This document shows positions 34,759 to 43,680 of a DNA stretch of 64,000 bases, one piece after another. Position 1 is the stretch's first letter. The number at the start of each line of letters is the position of its first letter. The stretch comes from Paracoccus sp. MBLB3053 (GTDB lineage: Bacteria; Pseudomonadota; Alphaproteobacteria; Rhodobacterales; Rhodobacteraceae), in the NCBI RefSeq assembly GCF_031822435.1, contig NZ_JAVQLW010000001.1:1557501-1621500 (forward strand). The letters run 5' to 3'. Made by a program: the position numbers and the translations under genes. A model generated the notes under the pieces. That model was not told where the DNA came from and did not search any database. It worked only from the letters and a program-made list of their open reading frames with translations.

Positions 34759-35760
34759 ATGGCTGAGGATGATAAACTTGTCTCGGAAATCCAGGAGCTG
34801 ACGGCACGATTGGCGGAAGCCCGCGCAAGCGTCGAGCGTCGTTTCGTCGGTCAGCATGCGGTGGTCGAGCAGGTTCTGTCGGCAATTCTATCCGGGGGAC
34901 ACGCGCTGCTTGTCGGCCAGCCCGGACTTGGCAAGACGATGCTGGTCGACACGCTTTCCACCGTTCTCGGGCTCGACAGCGCACGGGTCCAGTTCACGCC
35001 GGATCTCATGCCTGCCGATATCCTGGGCTCCGAGGTTCTCGACGTGCGCGCCGATGGCAGCCGGGCCTTCCGCTTCATCGAAGGCCCGGTCTTCACCCAG
35101 CTGCTGATGGCCGACGAGATCAACCGCGCGAGCCCGCGCACACAATCCGCGCTTTTGCAGGCCATGCAGGAAGGCGAGGTCACGATTGGCGGAGAGCATC
35201 GCCCGTTGGGTCGGCCATTCCATGTCCTCGCCACTCAGAACCCGATCGAGCAGGAAGGCACATATCCCTTGCCCGAAGCTCAGCTAGACCGATTCCTGTT
35301 GCAGATCGACGTCGACTATCCCGATCGAGACACGGAAAGGGCGATTCTCCTGGCGACGACTGGGACCGAGCGCGATGTGGCCCACCGGGTGTTCGATGCC
35401 GCCGGCCTGATGGCGGCCCAGGGACTGATCAGGCGCATGCCGGTCGGCGAAACCGTCCTGAACGCCATTCTGGATCTGGTGCGGGCTGCCCGCCCCGGCG
35501 CGCCCGAGGCGCCGCCATGGATCGCCGACATGCTGGTCTGGGGGCCGGGCCCGCGTGCCGCGCAGGCCCTGACACTGGTGACGCGCGCCCGCGCTGCCCT
35601 GAACGGTCGCTTTGCGCCGACGCTCGAGGATGTGGAGGCGATGGCTGCACCGGTCCTGCGTCACCGCATGGCGCTTAGCTTTGCGGCACGATCCCGTGGC
35701 GAGACGATCGAGGGCCTGATCGCGCGGCTTCTCGGCGACCGGATGCAGGCTGCCGCGTGA
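34759..35760 (+). CDS. MoxR-family AAA+ ATPase
   Basis: 333 residues. Walker A is GQPGLGKT (53-60), Walker B LLMADEINRASP, followed by the sensor ALLQAMQEGEVTIGG and ATQNPIEQEGTYPLPEAQ. This is the MoxR AAA+ lid arrangement; such ATPases act with VWA and DUF58 proteins as assembly or activation chaperones. It heads a five-gene operon in which each stop overlaps the next start. The exact client is unknown. Confidence 0.94.
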   Translation: MAEDDKLVSEIQELTARLAEARASVERRFVGQHAVVEQVLSAILSGGHALLVGQPGLGKTMLVDTLSTVLGLDSARVQFTPDLMPADILGSEVLDVRADGSRAFRFIEGPVFTQLLMADEINRASPRTQSALLQAMQEGEVTIGGEHRPLGRPFHVLATQNPIEQEGTYPLPEAQLDRFLLQIDVDYPDRDTERAILLATTGTERDVAHRVFDAAGLMAAQGLIRRMPVGETVLNAILDLVRAARPGAPEAPPWIADMLVWGPGPRAAQALTLVTRARAALNGRFAPTLEDVEAMAAPVLRHRMALSFAARSRGETIEGLIARLLGDRMQAAA

Positions 35761-36626
35761 TGCGGTCACCCACCGAGCTGCGCGCCGGGGCCGAGGTGGC
35801 CTCAGCCGGACTTCCAGCCCTGATCCTGTCGGCTGAACGGCTGGCAGCCAGTCTCACGGTCGGGACGCATGGCAAGCGGCGCGCCGGAACGGGAGAGGAT
35901 TTCTGGCAATATAGGCCGGCCACGCAGGGTGATACCGCCCGCAGCATCGACTGGCGCAGGTCGGCGCGCTCGGACGGGCAATTCGTCCGCGATCGTGAAG
36001 CCGAGGTTGCCCAATCCGCCGCGATCTGGGTCTCGTCTGCGGCTGGCATGACCTATGCCGGGGGGGCTGAGCGACCAAGCAAGCGCGACCGCGCGGATCT
36101 CCTTGCATTGTCTCTTGCCATGGCACTCTTGAACGGTGGAGAGCGCGTAGGGCTTGCCGGGCAACCTCCGCGATCGGGTCGCATCCAGGCCGATCGCATC
36201 GCGGAATCGCTGTTCGCGCGTGCTGTGTTGGCCGAGGATGATGACAGCCCACCCCCAGACGCGCTGCGTCAGGGTAACAGGCTGATCCTGCTTGCCGATT
36301 TTCTGGGCGACCCCGAGCCGATCCTTGGCGTTCTGGAAAAGGCGGGAGGGATGGGGGTGCAGGGGGTCATGCTGCAGGTGCTAGACCCCGACGAGGAAGG
36401 GTTTCCCTATGACGGTGCCGTGCTGTTCCGTTCGGCAGGGGGCTCGCTCAGCCACGATACCCGAGACGCGGCCGGGCTGCGCGGGGAGTATCTGTCCCGG
36501 CTGGCTGAAAGGCGCGAATTGCTGTCCCGTGCGGCACTCAAGGCCGGTTGGCATTTCGGCATGCACGATACCGCATCCACCCCCGCGCAAGCGCTGCTCT
36601 GGCTTTGGTCGGTGCTGGAGGGCTGA
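35760..36626 (+). CDS. DUF58 domain protein
   Basis: 288 residues starting at ATG 35760, which overlaps the MoxR stop (TGATG). The DUF58 core is visible: HGKRRAGTGEDFWQYRPA, then GDTARSIDWRRSARSD near residues 55-75. The latter is the usual DI-R-x-IDWR motif region. The C-terminal part has an altered VWA-like fold. In other bacteria DUF58 partners of MoxR take part in envelope or BatA-type complexes. It ends within the start of the BatA-like gene. Confidence 0.88.
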   Translation: MRSPTELRAGAEVASAGLPALILSAERLAASLTVGTHGKRRAGTGEDFWQYRPATQGDTARSIDWRRSARSDGQFVRDREAEVAQSAAIWVSSAAGMTYAGGAERPSKRDRADLLALSLAMALLNGGERVGLAGQPPRSGRIQADRIAESLFARAVLAEDDDSPPPDALRQGNRLILLADFLGDPEPILGVLEKAGGMGVQGVMLQVLDPDEEGFPYDGAVLFRSAGGSLSHDTRDAAGLRGEYLSRLAERRELLSRAALKAGWHFGMHDTASTPAQALLWLWSVLEG

Positions 36627-38569
36627 TGCTTATTCTGGGTCCTCTCGGCTTCCTGACCCCGTGGCTTCTGGCCGCTCTGGCTACCTTGCCAATCATCTGG
36701 CTGATCCTCAGGGCGATGCCGCCGCGGCCAAAGCTGGTGAAATTTCCCGGAACGCGATTGCTTCTCGGGCTGAAGGACGCCCAGCCCGTGGCGCGGCATA
36801 CTCCCTGGTGGCTTTTGTTGCTGCGTGTGCTGGCCATTGCCGCGCTGATTATCGGCTTTGCCGGGCCGATCTGGAAGCCGGCGCCCGAACAGTCGGGGCA
36901 GGGGCCCTTGCTGCTGGTCATTGATGCAGGCTGGGCGGCTGCGCCGGACTGGCCGCAGCGCCAGGCACGTGCCTTGCGCGCACTTGAACGCGCATCGGCC
37001 GCAGGGCAGCCTGCTGCACTCCTGCTGGCGGATGGACGGGCTGAAGGTACGCTGCCTTTTCAACCTGCGTCGGAATTGGCGGCAAGGTTGCGGGCAACCC
37101 AGCCTGTCGCCTGGGAAACGCGATATCCGCAGGACATGGATGAGCTACTTGACCAGACGCCGCAGGGTGGGATTTCGGTTCTTTGGCTCAGCGACGGCCT
37201 CGACCACCCGGGGCGATCGGCATTGTTGACCGCTCTGCGCGCCCGGGGAACGGTGACAGTCGTCCCGCCAAGGGATGCGCGCTTTGCACTCCAGTATGAC
37301 GGTGGCGGCCAGCCTTCCCTGCGGCTCTTTTCCCTGTCGCCCGGGGCTGCTCCTAACGTGCTGGCCATCGGGACCGATCCGCAAGGCGTTTCTCGCGAAC
37401 TGGCGCGGCTTCAGCCAGGGGAGCCCGACGATACCGCTGGCGTGTCCAGCAGGCTCGTGCCCATCGACCTGCCATCCGAGCTGCGAAACCGGATCACCCG
37501 TTTCGAGGTCGAGGGCCAGGATTCGGCGGGAACCGTTGTTCTGGCGGACGACAGCGTGCGCAGGCGCAAGCTTGCACTTGTTGGCGATGACCGTGCGAGC
37601 GAGGGGCAGAGGCTGCTTTCGCCCTTGCACTATCTTGGCCGGGCACTCGCGCCCAGGACGGATCTGATCGAAGGCGGACTTGGGGATGTGCTGCAGGCAT
37701 CGCCTGACGTGATCGTTCTGGCCGATGAAATCGCCCTGCCCGAGACTGCGGCCTTGCAGGAATGGGTCGATGCAGGCGGGCTTCTGATCAGGTTCTCGGG
37801 TCCTCGCATGGGCGCCTATGACCGTCTGGGGGATGAGCCGCTGCTGCCGGTCCGGTTGCGTGCCGGTGGAAGGGATGTCGGCGGGGCGTTGAGCTGGGGC
37901 GAGCCGCGGGCCATCGCGCCTTTCCCATCGGACGGCCCATTTGCCGGGCTCACGATACCGCCTGACGCGACCGTGCGCGCGCAATTGCTGGCCGAACCAT
38001 CGCCGGATCTGTCGTCACGGACGCTGGCACAACTCAGTGACGGGACTTCGCTCGTGACGCGTGTGACATCCGGGAAAGGACAGGTCGTGTTGTTCCACAC
38101 GACGGCTAATGCAGAATGGTCCAATCTCGCGATTTCAGGGCTGTTCGTCGAAATGCTTGACCGGCTGGTCCAGACCGCCGGGGCCAGCGCCGAGCCATCC
38201 GAGCCCGAATTGGCAGAGGGTGATTTCTGGACGCCCGTTCTGGTGCTAGATGGTTTCGGGCGGGCGCGTGACCCGCAGGACCTTGTTCCGGTTCCCGCGG
38301 CTGATTTTGCCAAGGGCCCCGCGCCGGGTGCTCCGGCCGGACTTTATCACTCCGGCGAGCGGACGGCCGCGCTGAATGCTGGCGGGCCCCTGGTACAGGC
38401 CAACTGGCCCGGTGTTGCCGTCGAGCGTGCGGCACAAGCGCCGGGCGTCGATCTGCGCGGCTGGTTGATCGCGATCGCGGCGGCCCTGTTCGCGCTCGAT
38501 GCACTGGCAAGCGCATGGCTCGCGCGGGGCACGCTGCGCAGGCCTCCACGCAGCGGGGCGGCGGCATGA
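36626..38569 (+). CDS. BatA-like membrane protein, N-terminal part of a DUF4159 protein
   Basis: 647 residues. Two N-terminal helices (about 6-28 and 55-74), with the WWLLLLRVLAIAALI pattern of the BatA N-domain, are followed by a large extracytoplasmic region containing GPLLLVIDAGWAA and VIVLADEIALPE. A helix near 612-632 closes it. In related Rhodobacteraceae this sequence is, to my knowledge, fused to the DUF4159 domain encoded by the next gene; here the frame ends in SGAAA-stop and the DUF4159 part restarts with ATG in the -1 frame. No frameshift debris is visible. It overlaps its neighbours by ATGA at both ends. Confidence 0.8.
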   Translation: MLILGPLGFLTPWLLAALATLPIIWLILRAMPPRPKLVKFPGTRLLLGLKDAQPVARHTPWWLLLLRVLAIAALIIGFAGPIWKPAPEQSGQGPLLLVIDAGWAAAPDWPQRQARALRALERASAAGQPAALLLADGRAEGTLPFQPASELAARLRATQPVAWETRYPQDMDELLDQTPQGGISVLWLSDGLDHPGRSALLTALRARGTVTVVPPRDARFALQYDGGGQPSLRLFSLSPGAAPNVLAIGTDPQGVSRELARLQPGEPDDTAGVSSRLVPIDLPSELRNRITRFEVEGQDSAGTVVLADDSVRRRKLALVGDDRASEGQRLLSPLHYLGRALAPRTDLIEGGLGDVLQASPDVIVLADEIALPETAALQEWVDAGGLLIRFSGPRMGAYDRLGDEPLLPVRLRAGGRDVGGALSWGEPRAIAPFPSDGPFAGLTIPPDATVRAQLLAEPSPDLSSRTLAQLSDGTSLVTRVTSGKGQVVLFHTTANAEWSNLAISGLFVEMLDRLVQTAGASAEPSEPELAEGDFWTPVLVLDGFGRARDPQDLVPVPAADFAKGPAPGAPAGLYHSGERTAALNAGGPLVQANWPGVAVERAAQAPGVDLRGWLIAIAAALFALDALASAWLARGTLRRPPRSGAAA

Positions 38570-39399
38570 GGCTGGCCCTGATCTGCATTGCATTGCTTGT
38601 CGCCTCGATCGCGAGGGCGCAGGACGAGCCTGACCCCCGGCTGGTTCGCGCCGCCGATGAGGTGGCCTTGGCCTATGTTGTCACGGGGGATGGCAAGGTC
38701 GACGCCGCTTCCGAGGCTGGGCTTCGCGGGCTCTCGCAGGTGCTGACCGACCGGACCACGGTTGAACCGGGGGAACCCATCGGCATTGATCTGGACCGGG
38801 ATGACCTGTCGCTGCTGACCTTCCTTTACTGGCCGGTCAGCGAGAGCCAGCCAGCGCCAACACCGCAAGCCTATGTGCGCCTGAACCATTTCCTGCGATC
38901 CGGCGGGCTGATCCTGTTCGATACCCGAGACGGGGATATTGCGGGGCTGGGTGGCCCTGATGGCAAGGCAACATTGCAACGGCTCGCGGCGCCACTGGAC
39001 GTGCCGCCCCTGGCCCCGATTCCCGTTGACCATGTGTTGACCCGCACCTTCTACCTGCTGCACGAATTTCCCGGGCGCTACCATGGCCAGGATGTCTGGG
39101 CGGAAGCCCCTCCTGCCGGGGCGGAGGCGGCTGACGGGGTTCCCTTTCGCAATCTCAACGATGGCGTGACGCCCGTCATCATTGGCGGGAATTCCTGGGC
39201 AGAAGCCTGGGCGATCGGCGACAACGGCCTGCCGCTGTTCAGTGTCGGCTCGGGCCTTGACGGAGAGCGGCAGCGCGAACTGGCCTATCGGTTCGGTGTC
39301 AACCTGATCATGTATGTGCTGACCGGGAACTACAAATCCGATCAGGTCCATGTTCCGGCGCTGCTCGATCGGCTGCGGCAGGAAGAGGTGATGCAATGA
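38566..39399 (+). CDS. DUF4159 domain protein, separate gene
   Basis: 277 residues. An N-terminal signal-like helix (1-19, MRLALICIALLVASIARAQ) precedes the DUF4159 region, with SLLTFLYWPVSE, FLRSGGLILFDTRDGDI, DHVLTRTFYLLHEFPGRY and GNYKSDQVHVPALLDRL. It is a ThuA/GATase-like fold probably facing the periplasm. Its ATG lies in the stop of the upstream BatA-like gene. The signal sequence coincides with what would be the internal linker of the fused relatives, so the split products are both topologically sensible. Confidence 0.82.
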   Translation: MRLALICIALLVASIARAQDEPDPRLVRAADEVALAYVVTGDGKVDAASEAGLRGLSQVLTDRTTVEPGEPIGIDLDRDDLSLLTFLYWPVSESQPAPTPQAYVRLNHFLRSGGLILFDTRDGDIAGLGGPDGKATLQRLAAPLDVPPLAPIPVDHVLTRTFYLLHEFPGRYHGQDVWAEAPPAGAEAADGVPFRNLNDGVTPVIIGGNSWAEAWAIGDNGLPLFSVGSGLDGERQRELAYRFGVNLIMYVLTGNYKSDQVHVPALLDRLRQEEVMQ

Positions 39400-41501
39400 C
39401 CGGGCTGAGCCTCGAGCCTCTCTTGCCGCTTCAAGTGGTCGGGGCAATCGCGGTTCTCGCGCTGCTGGTTGCGATCTGGTCCTTCTGGCGGGGCTTGCGC
39501 GGCTGGGCCATGCGCGGGCTCGCGGGGCTTGCCGCCGCAGCGGCCCTTGCGGGACCCGCGCTTGAAACCGGCATACGCAATCGCCTGTCCGATATCGTGA
39601 TCCTGCTCGATGATCGCAGTGCCAGCCAATCGCTGCCCGGTCGCGAGACGCAGACGGATGAGGCAATCGAAAAGCTGTCGGCCCAGCTTGCGGCCATGCC
39701 CGATACCGAGGTCCGCCGGGTGACGGTCAGCGACGATCCGGACGGGACCTTGATCGGCGGCGCGATTGCCCGCGCCCTTTCAGCCGAGCCTGCAAGCCGG
39801 GTGGCGGGGATCATCGCGGTAACGGACGGTCTTGGTCACGATGCGCCGATGGTCCCGGCGGATGCGCCAGCCCCGGTCCACATGCTGCTGACCGGCCGAT
39901 CCGCAGATTGGGATCGCAGGCTGGTGATCGAGGAGGCGCCCGCTTACGGGCTGATCGATCAGCCGGTCACGATCCGGTTGCGCATCGAGGATCAGGGCAA
40001 CGTGCCCCCCGAGATTGCCCGTGCCAGCGCGCGGCTGCATATCCTGATCGACGGTGAGGAGGATCGGACCCTGGACCTTCCGCCCGGCGTGTCTCTGGAT
40101 CTTCCGGTGGTGCCGGGACATGCTGGACAGAATGTCGTCTCGATCACCTTCGATCCGCCGCAGGCCGAGACGCCCGAACTGACCGACAGGAACAACTCGG
40201 CGGCCATCCAGATCCAGGGCGTGCGCGACCGGCTGCGTGTGCTGTTGGTGTCGGGCGAGCCGCATGCGGGCGAACGCACCTGGCGCAACCTGCTGAAATC
40301 GGATGCAAATGTCGATCTGATCCATTTCACCATCCTTCGCCCGCCAGACAAGATGGATGCGGTTCCGGTGGACGAGATGTCGCTGATCGCCTTTCCGACC
40401 CAGGAGTTGTTCCTCGAGCGGATCCGCGATTTCGATCTTATCATCTTCGACCGCTATCGTGTGCGCGGCATTCTGATGCCGCAGTATTTCGACAATATCC
40501 GGCGCTATGTCGAAGAAGGCGGGGCGGTTCTGGTCTCGGCCGGGCCCGAGATGTCAACGGTGGAAAGTCTCAATCTTTCGCCGCTGGGAACGATCCTGCC
40601 GGGGCGCCCGACCGGGCGGATCTATGAAGAGCCGTTCTTGCCGGTATTGACCGATGACGGTCGGCGTCACCCCGTTACCGCGGGTCTGTCGGGGGCGCCT
40701 CGCGAGGGCACCGACAACCATTGGGGACGGTGGCTGCGCATGTCGCAGATCATCCCCGATCCCCGTGCGAAGGTCGTGATGACGGGAGCTGATGACCAGC
40801 CGCTTCTGATCCTGAACCGTGTCGAAAAGGGGCGGGTTGCGATGCTAACCTCGGATCAGGTGTGGCTCTGGGGCCGTGGGTTCGAGGGCGGCGGACCGCA
40901 GCTTGAGTTGCTGCGCCGCATCGCGCATTGGTCGATGAAGGAGCCCGAGCTCGAGGAAGAGGCACTGCTGGCGGATGTGGCTGCCGGGCTGACCGTCACG
41001 ATCACTCGGCGGACCATGTCGCAAGAGGCCAAGCCCGTCCGGATCACCGGACCAGATGGCACGGTGACCAACCTGGAACTCGAAGATGGCGGGCCAGGGC
41101 GCTTCACTTCCCGCTGGACCGCGCCAGGTCCGGGCCTGTACCGGATGACAGACGGCGAGATTGCACGCGTTCTGGCATTGGGTCCTGCTGCGCCGCGCGA
41201 GTTCGAGGAAACAGTGGCCTCATCCGCCGTACTCGGTCCACTGGCCGAGGAGACGCGCGGGGGGGTGCTGCATCTTGCGGATGGCGTCCCGGATCTGCGC
41301 ACGGTGCGAGAAGGTCGGCCTGCATATGGCAGGGGGGTCGCCCGCGACTGGATCGCGATCACTCCGCGCAACGCAGCCTCGACCTCGGGCATCACCCATC
41401 GGCCCCTGCTACCTGGCTGGGCCTGGCTCATGATGATAGCCGGGCTCGCACTTGCGGGCTGGATGGCCGAGGGCCGCGGCTGGCCCAGGCGGCAGGCCTG
41501 A
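39396..41501 (+). CDS. Large membrane protein with VWA/glutamine-amidotransferase-like region
   Basis: 701 residues. Two N-terminal helices (about 13-30 and 38-55) precede a VWA-like start (LSDIVILLDDRSASQS), a beta-sandwich region, a class I glutamine-amidotransferase-like fold (about 280-480; LRVLLVSGEPHAGERTW, then DFDLIIFDRY and YVEEGGAVLVSAGPE) without an obvious catalytic Cys, and a single C-terminal helix (about 677-694). It is the last gene of the MoxR/DUF58/BatA/DUF4159 operon. Members occur across Rhodobacteraceae, and no function is known to me. A role in envelope stress or assembly is inferred from the cluster. Confidence 0.75.
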   Translation: MTGLSLEPLLPLQVVGAIAVLALLVAIWSFWRGLRGWAMRGLAGLAAAAALAGPALETGIRNRLSDIVILLDDRSASQSLPGRETQTDEAIEKLSAQLAAMPDTEVRRVTVSDDPDGTLIGGAIARALSAEPASRVAGIIAVTDGLGHDAPMVPADAPAPVHMLLTGRSADWDRRLVIEEAPAYGLIDQPVTIRLRIEDQGNVPPEIARASARLHILIDGEEDRTLDLPPGVSLDLPVVPGHAGQNVVSITFDPPQAETPELTDRNNSAAIQIQGVRDRLRVLLVSGEPHAGERTWRNLLKSDANVDLIHFTILRPPDKMDAVPVDEMSLIAFPTQELFLERIRDFDLIIFDRYRVRGILMPQYFDNIRRYVEEGGAVLVSAGPEMSTVESLNLSPLGTILPGRPTGRIYEEPFLPVLTDDGRRHPVTAGLSGAPREGTDNHWGRWLRMSQIIPDPRAKVVMTGADDQPLLILNRVEKGRVAMLTSDQVWLWGRGFEGGGPQLELLRRIAHWSMKEPELEEEALLADVAAGLTVTITRRTMSQEAKPVRITGPDGTVTNLELEDGGPGRFTSRWTAPGPGLYRMTDGEIARVLALGPAAPREFEETVASSAVLGPLAEETRGGVLHLADGVPDLRTVREGRPAYGRGVARDWIAITPRNAASTSGITHRPLLPGWAWLMMIAGLALAGWMAEGRGWPRRQA

Positions 41502-41569
41502 TGGTCGCGAAACTTGCCAAGTCCGCGCCTCGTTGCTAGGCAAGCCCAAACACTTCGAGAGGACCGATC

Positions 41570-42049
41570 ATGGCCGCCGACGAGACCGCTTACATCCCGC
41601 CGACCGAGGTCGACCTGGCCACGATCAAGCGAATCCTGCCGCATCGCTACCCGTTCCTGCTGGTCGACAAGGTCCGAGACATCGTCCCGAACGAAAGCTG
41701 CGTCGGCGTCAAGAACGTGACCTCGAACGAACCCCATTTCGAGGGGCACTTCCCGCAGGAACCGGTGATGCCAGGCGTCCTGATCATCGAGGCGATGGCT
41801 CAGGCGGCCGCAGTTCTGGTCGGCGTCAGCCTTGATCTGGCCGACAAGGGCATGGGCACCTATTTCATGTCCATCGACAAGTGCCGCTTCCGCAACAAGG
41901 TGGTGCCGGGCGATGTGCTTGAACTGCACATGAAGACCCTTCGCGGAGGGGGCAAGGTCTGGAAATTCGAAGGCCGAGCCTTGGTCAACGGCAAGCTCGC
42001 CGCCGAGGCCGAGGTGATGGCCATGCTGAACCGTGGTGACAATGGCTGA
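41570..42049 (+). CDS. fabZ: 3-hydroxyacyl-ACP dehydratase FabZ
   Basis: 159 residues. A hot-dog-fold dehydratase of fatty acid synthesis. The catalytic His60 ([14 protein letters not shown]) and Glu74 (IIEAMAQ) are present, and [16 protein letters not shown] is the usual N-terminus. It begins a lipid A gene series, fabZ-lpxA-lpxI-lpxB. The stop overlaps the lpxA start region (lpxA begins 8 bases before its end). ATG 41570 follows GAGAGGA-like sequence. Confidence 0.96.
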   Translation: MAADETAYIPPTEVDLATIKRILPHRYPFLLVDKVRDIVPNESCVGVKNVTSNEPHFEGHFPQEPVMPGVLIIEAMAQAAAVLVGVSLDLADKGMGTYFMSIDKCRFRNKVVPGDVLELHMKTLRGGGKVWKFEGRALVNGKLAAEAEVMAMLNRGDNG

Positions 42050-42827
42050 GTCCCTGATCCATCCCTCGGCCGTGGTGGACCCTGCCGCGACGATAGGTGA
42101 AGGCTGCGAGATCGGGCCGTTTTGCGTCGTTGGCCCCGAGGTAACACTTGGCCGGGGCGTCGTGCTCAAGTCCCATGTCGTGGTGGCGGGGCACACCTCG
42201 ATCGGGGATGAGACGGTCGTCTTTCCCTTTGCCTCCATTGGCGAAGTCCCGCAGGACCTTAAGTTCCGGGGCGAGAGCACACGTCTCGAAATCGGTGCAC
42301 GCAACCGTATCAGGGAATATGTGACGATGAACCCCGGCACCGAGGGCGGCGGCGGTGTGACCCGTATCGGCGATGACGGGTTGTTCATGGCTGGCAGCCA
42401 TGTGGCGCATGACTGCCAGATCGGCAATCAGGTGATCCTCGTGAACAATGCTTCGGTCGCGGGTCATTGCGTACTTGAAGACGATGTGATCGTCGGCGGG
42501 CTGTCGGGCGTGCATCAGTTCGTCCGGATCGGGCGTGGCGCGATGATCGGGGCGGTGACGATGGTGACCGCCGACGTGATCCCCTATGGGCTGGTCCAGG
42601 GGCCGCGTGGGCATCTGGACGGGCTGAACCTTGTCGGCCTGAAACGACGTGGCGCCTCGCGCGGGGAAATCCTTGCGCTGCGCGACATGCTCGGGCGGTT
42701 GGGACAGGGAAGTTTCCGCGACACCGCCCGCCAGATGTCCGAGGCCGAGGCCGGCCCTATGGTGCGCGAGGTGCTCGACTTCATTCTAGGTCCGTCGGAC
42801 CGCAGCTTTCTGGCACCGCATTCATGA
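42042..42827 (+). CDS. lpxA: UDP-N-acetylglucosamine acyltransferase LpxA
   Basis: 261 residues. First step of lipid A synthesis: transfer of R-3-hydroxyacyl from ACP to UDP-GlcNAc. Left-handed beta-helix hexapeptide repeats run from about residue 8 to 190, and catalytic His123 lies in VAHDCQIGN. The C-terminal helices carry the acyl-length determining region. It overlaps fabZ by 8 bases, and its stop overlaps the lpxI start. Confidence 0.97.
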   Translation: MAESLIHPSAVVDPAATIGEGCEIGPFCVVGPEVTLGRGVVLKSHVVVAGHTSIGDETVVFPFASIGEVPQDLKFRGESTRLEIGARNRIREYVTMNPGTEGGGGVTRIGDDGLFMAGSHVAHDCQIGNQVILVNNASVAGHCVLEDDVIVGGLSGVHQFVRIGRGAMIGAVTMVTADVIPYGLVQGPRGHLDGLNLVGLKRRGASRGEILALRDMLGRLGQGSFRDTARQMSEAEAGPMVREVLDFILGPSDRSFLAPHS

Positions 42828-43621
42828 GCCGTATTGCCCTGATTGCCGGCGAGGGTCGGCTTGCTTCGGCCATCGCCTCCGCGCTGGACAATCCGCTTGC
42901 CTATGCGCTGGACCACCTGACCCCCGAGGTCGAGGCCAAGCCTTTCCGGCTTGAGCGCCTTGTGCCCTTTCTCGACGAGCTGACAGACCAGGGCGTCACG
43001 CAGGTCGTCTTTGCCGGCGCCATCCGGCGGCCCCGGATCGAACCTGACCTGTTCGATCAACGCACCATGGCGATCGTTCCGAAGATCCTGATGGGCATGC
43101 AATCGGGCGACGATGCGGCGCTGCGGGCCGTGCTCGATGTCTTCGAAGAGGCTGGGATTCACGTCGTCTCGGTCGATGAGGTCCTGCCGGATCTTGTGCC
43201 GGGTGAGGGTGTTCTGGCCGGTGAGCCAGGGTCCAGGGATCAGAAGGATGCGGCCCGCGCGGCTGCGATCGTTCGTGGTCTTGGTCCCCTGGATGTGGGG
43301 CAGGGGGCGGTCGTCGCGCAGGGGCTTTGCCTTGCGGTCGAGGCACTGCCGGGCACGCAGGCAATGCTGGAATTCGTCAAGCTCCATGCCGGGCTGAAGC
43401 CTGACCCCAATGGGGCGCGGGGGGTGCTCTTCAAGGCCCCCAAGCCCGGTCAGGACCGCCGGATCGATCTGCCGACGATCGGCCCCGATACCGTCCGTCA
43501 GGCCGCCGAAGCCGGGCTGGGTGGCATCGTCTGGGAAGCCGGCGGCGTCATACTTCTGGAACGCGAGGCGGCGATCGCGGCCGCGAACGAAGCGGGGCTG
43601 TTCCTCTGGTCCCGCGCATGA
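42824..43621 (+). CDS. lpxI: UDP-2,3-diacylglucosamine pyrophosphatase LpxI
   Basis: 265 residues of the DUF1009/LpxI family, which replaces LpxH in alphaproteobacteria and cleaves UDP-2,3-diacylglucosamine to lipid X. Motifs: IALIAGEGRLASAIA at the N-terminus, the GAIRRPRIEPDLFD segment and GVLFKAPKPGQDRRIDLPTIGPDTV in the C-terminal domain. It is placed between lpxA and lpxB as expected. ATG overlaps the lpxA stop. Confidence 0.94.
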   Translation: MSRIALIAGEGRLASAIASALDNPLAYALDHLTPEVEAKPFRLERLVPFLDELTDQGVTQVVFAGAIRRPRIEPDLFDQRTMAIVPKILMGMQSGDDAALRAVLDVFEEAGIHVVSVDEVLPDLVPGEGVLAGEPGSRDQKDAARAAAIVRGLGPLDVGQGAVVAQGLCLAVEALPGTQAMLEFVKLHAGLKPDPNGARGVLFKAPKPGQDRRIDLPTIGPDTVRQAAEAGLGGIVWEAGGVILLEREAAIAAANEAGLFLWSRA

Positions 43622-43680
43622 CGGTCGGTCGCAGAGCGATCTGCGGCCTTCGAATGGCAGCCATCTGGGCGGGGCGATGA
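43618..43680 (+). CDS. 20-residue bridging mini-ORF between lpxI and lpxB (doubtful gene)
   Basis: ATG 43618 overlaps the lpxI stop (ATGA) and its TGA 43678 overlaps the lpxB start (ATGA), so it exactly fills the 55-base gap. The product MTVGRRAICGLRMAAIWAGR is basic. It may couple lpxB translation to lpxI, or be chance in GC-rich DNA. Confidence 0.3.
   Translation: MTVGRRAICGLRMAAIWAGR

Noticed and set aside
41501..41539. 12-residue ORF overlapping the end of the membrane protein gene before fabZ
   Set aside because: It stops 30 bases before fabZ and does not bridge to it, unlike the two bridging ORFs kept.
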